Assembly (NCBI GenBank): GCA_003224075.1
Contig: QHYF01000159.1
Location: forward strand, 1-5,013
Length of the DNA: 5,013 nucleotides
Direction of reading: 5' to 3'
Origin: Acidobacteriota bacterium
Lineage (GTDB): Bacteria; Acidobacteriota; Terriglobia; Acidiferrales; UBA7541
Both the position numbers and the translations under genes were made by a program. The notes beneath the pieces were generated by a model. The model saw nothing but the letters and a program-made list of their open reading frames with translations. It was not told where the DNA came from and did no database searches. Positions 4,832-5,013 of the stretch are shown here, one piece after another (the stretch's first letter is position 1; each line of letters starts with the position of its first letter).

Positions 4832-5013
4832 ATGAACGTCAAGCGCATTACCCCGGTCCTGCTCCCAGGAGATCGAACCCATCGTGCCGTTCTGGGTCGA
4901 CCGCCTCGGCTTCACGAAAACCATCGAGGTTCCCGAAGGCAACAAGCTCGGCTTTGTCACCTTTCAGAAAGATTCCGTGGAAGTGATGTACCAAACGTAT
5001 TCCAGCGTGGAAA
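4832..5013 (+). pseudogene. VOC/glyoxalase-fold protein, frameshifted and cut by window end
   Basis: The vicinal oxygen chelate superfamily includes glyoxalases, dioxygenases and bleomycin-resistance proteins. The ATG at 4832, with AGGAG nine bases upstream, begins MNVKRITPVLL. The homologous reading then continues in another frame from 4869: EIEPIVPFWVDRLGF, TKTIEVPEGNKLGF and VTFQKDSVEVMYQTY. The two halves join smoothly as VLLQEIEP if one C is removed from the CCC at 4864-4866, so this is a one-base insertion. The visible part is one beta-alpha-beta-beta-beta module of the fold; the C-terminal half and remaining metal ligands lie beyond the window. Both frames stay open to the end, so no early stop is visible. 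Whether this is a real mutation or a sequencing or assembly error cannot be told from one sequence. It is divergent from the Cdd1-like/padR operon and may share its operator. Confidence 0.8.

Noticed and set aside
4709..4960. Minus-strand reading frame with a hydrophobic stretch (FAVAAVALAFSAWGI)
   Set aside because: It overlaps the VOC coding region and the promoter region, and most of it is antisense to recognisable protein sequence.
1..5013. CRISPR array, tRNA, rRNA, insertion sequence or phage genes
   Set aside because: No regularly spaced repeats, cloverleaf sequence, transposase or integrase motifs were found on either strand.

Overview
This window looks like ordinary chromosomal DNA from a moderately GC-rich, probably Gram-negative bacterium. 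The best guess is a member of the Acidobacteriota. This rests on the style of the proteins: an RcnB/CigR-like secreted protein with LPPGL repeats, a PadR regulator next to a small Cdd1-type helix-hairpin-helix protein, and a short membrane-anchored protein of a kind I associate with that phylum. No marker gene settles it.

Plus strand, 1-2400: the 3' end of purF (amidophosphoribosyltransferase, first step of purine synthesis) overlaps by 11 bases the probable GTG start of a type I signal peptidase gene (lepB). After about 210 bases comes purM (AIR synthetase, fifth step). Two purine enzymes therefore flank a secretion enzyme. The purM leader holds a perfect TTGACA hexamer and an 8-bp inverted repeat, so purM may have its own promoter.

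Plus strand, 2401-2916: a small gene with a perfect Shine-Dalgarno sequence encodes a 129-residue protein with one membrane segment and no function I recognise. It converges on a minus-strand gene (2962-3429) for a secreted, Lys/His/Gly-rich protein with three LPPGL repeats. A 23-bp piece of purM is repeated with one mismatch in the short gap between these two genes and ends exactly at the stop codon of the minus-strand gene.

Stretch 3430-3690 has no gene I can support. It holds a bulged hairpin.

Minus strand, 4656 down to 3691: a two-gene unit, a Cdd1-like helix-hairpin-helix protein followed 15 bases later by a PadR-family repressor. A pyrimidine-rich tract with an 8-bp tandem repeat covers the junction. 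A 40-bp degenerate repeat of a type I believe is dispersed in many bacterial genomes falls inside the nominal PadR N-terminus. Upstream of the unit, 4668-4729 looks like a compact divergent promoter region: a minus-strand promoter and a plus-strand promoter share a 17-bp near-perfect palindrome that is a strong operator candidate, perhaps for the PadR itself.

Plus strand, 4832-5013: the start of a VOC/glyoxalase-fold gene, broken by an apparent one-base insertion in a CCC run, and cut by the window end. I found no CRISPR array, tRNA, rRNA, insertion sequence or clearly new biological system.
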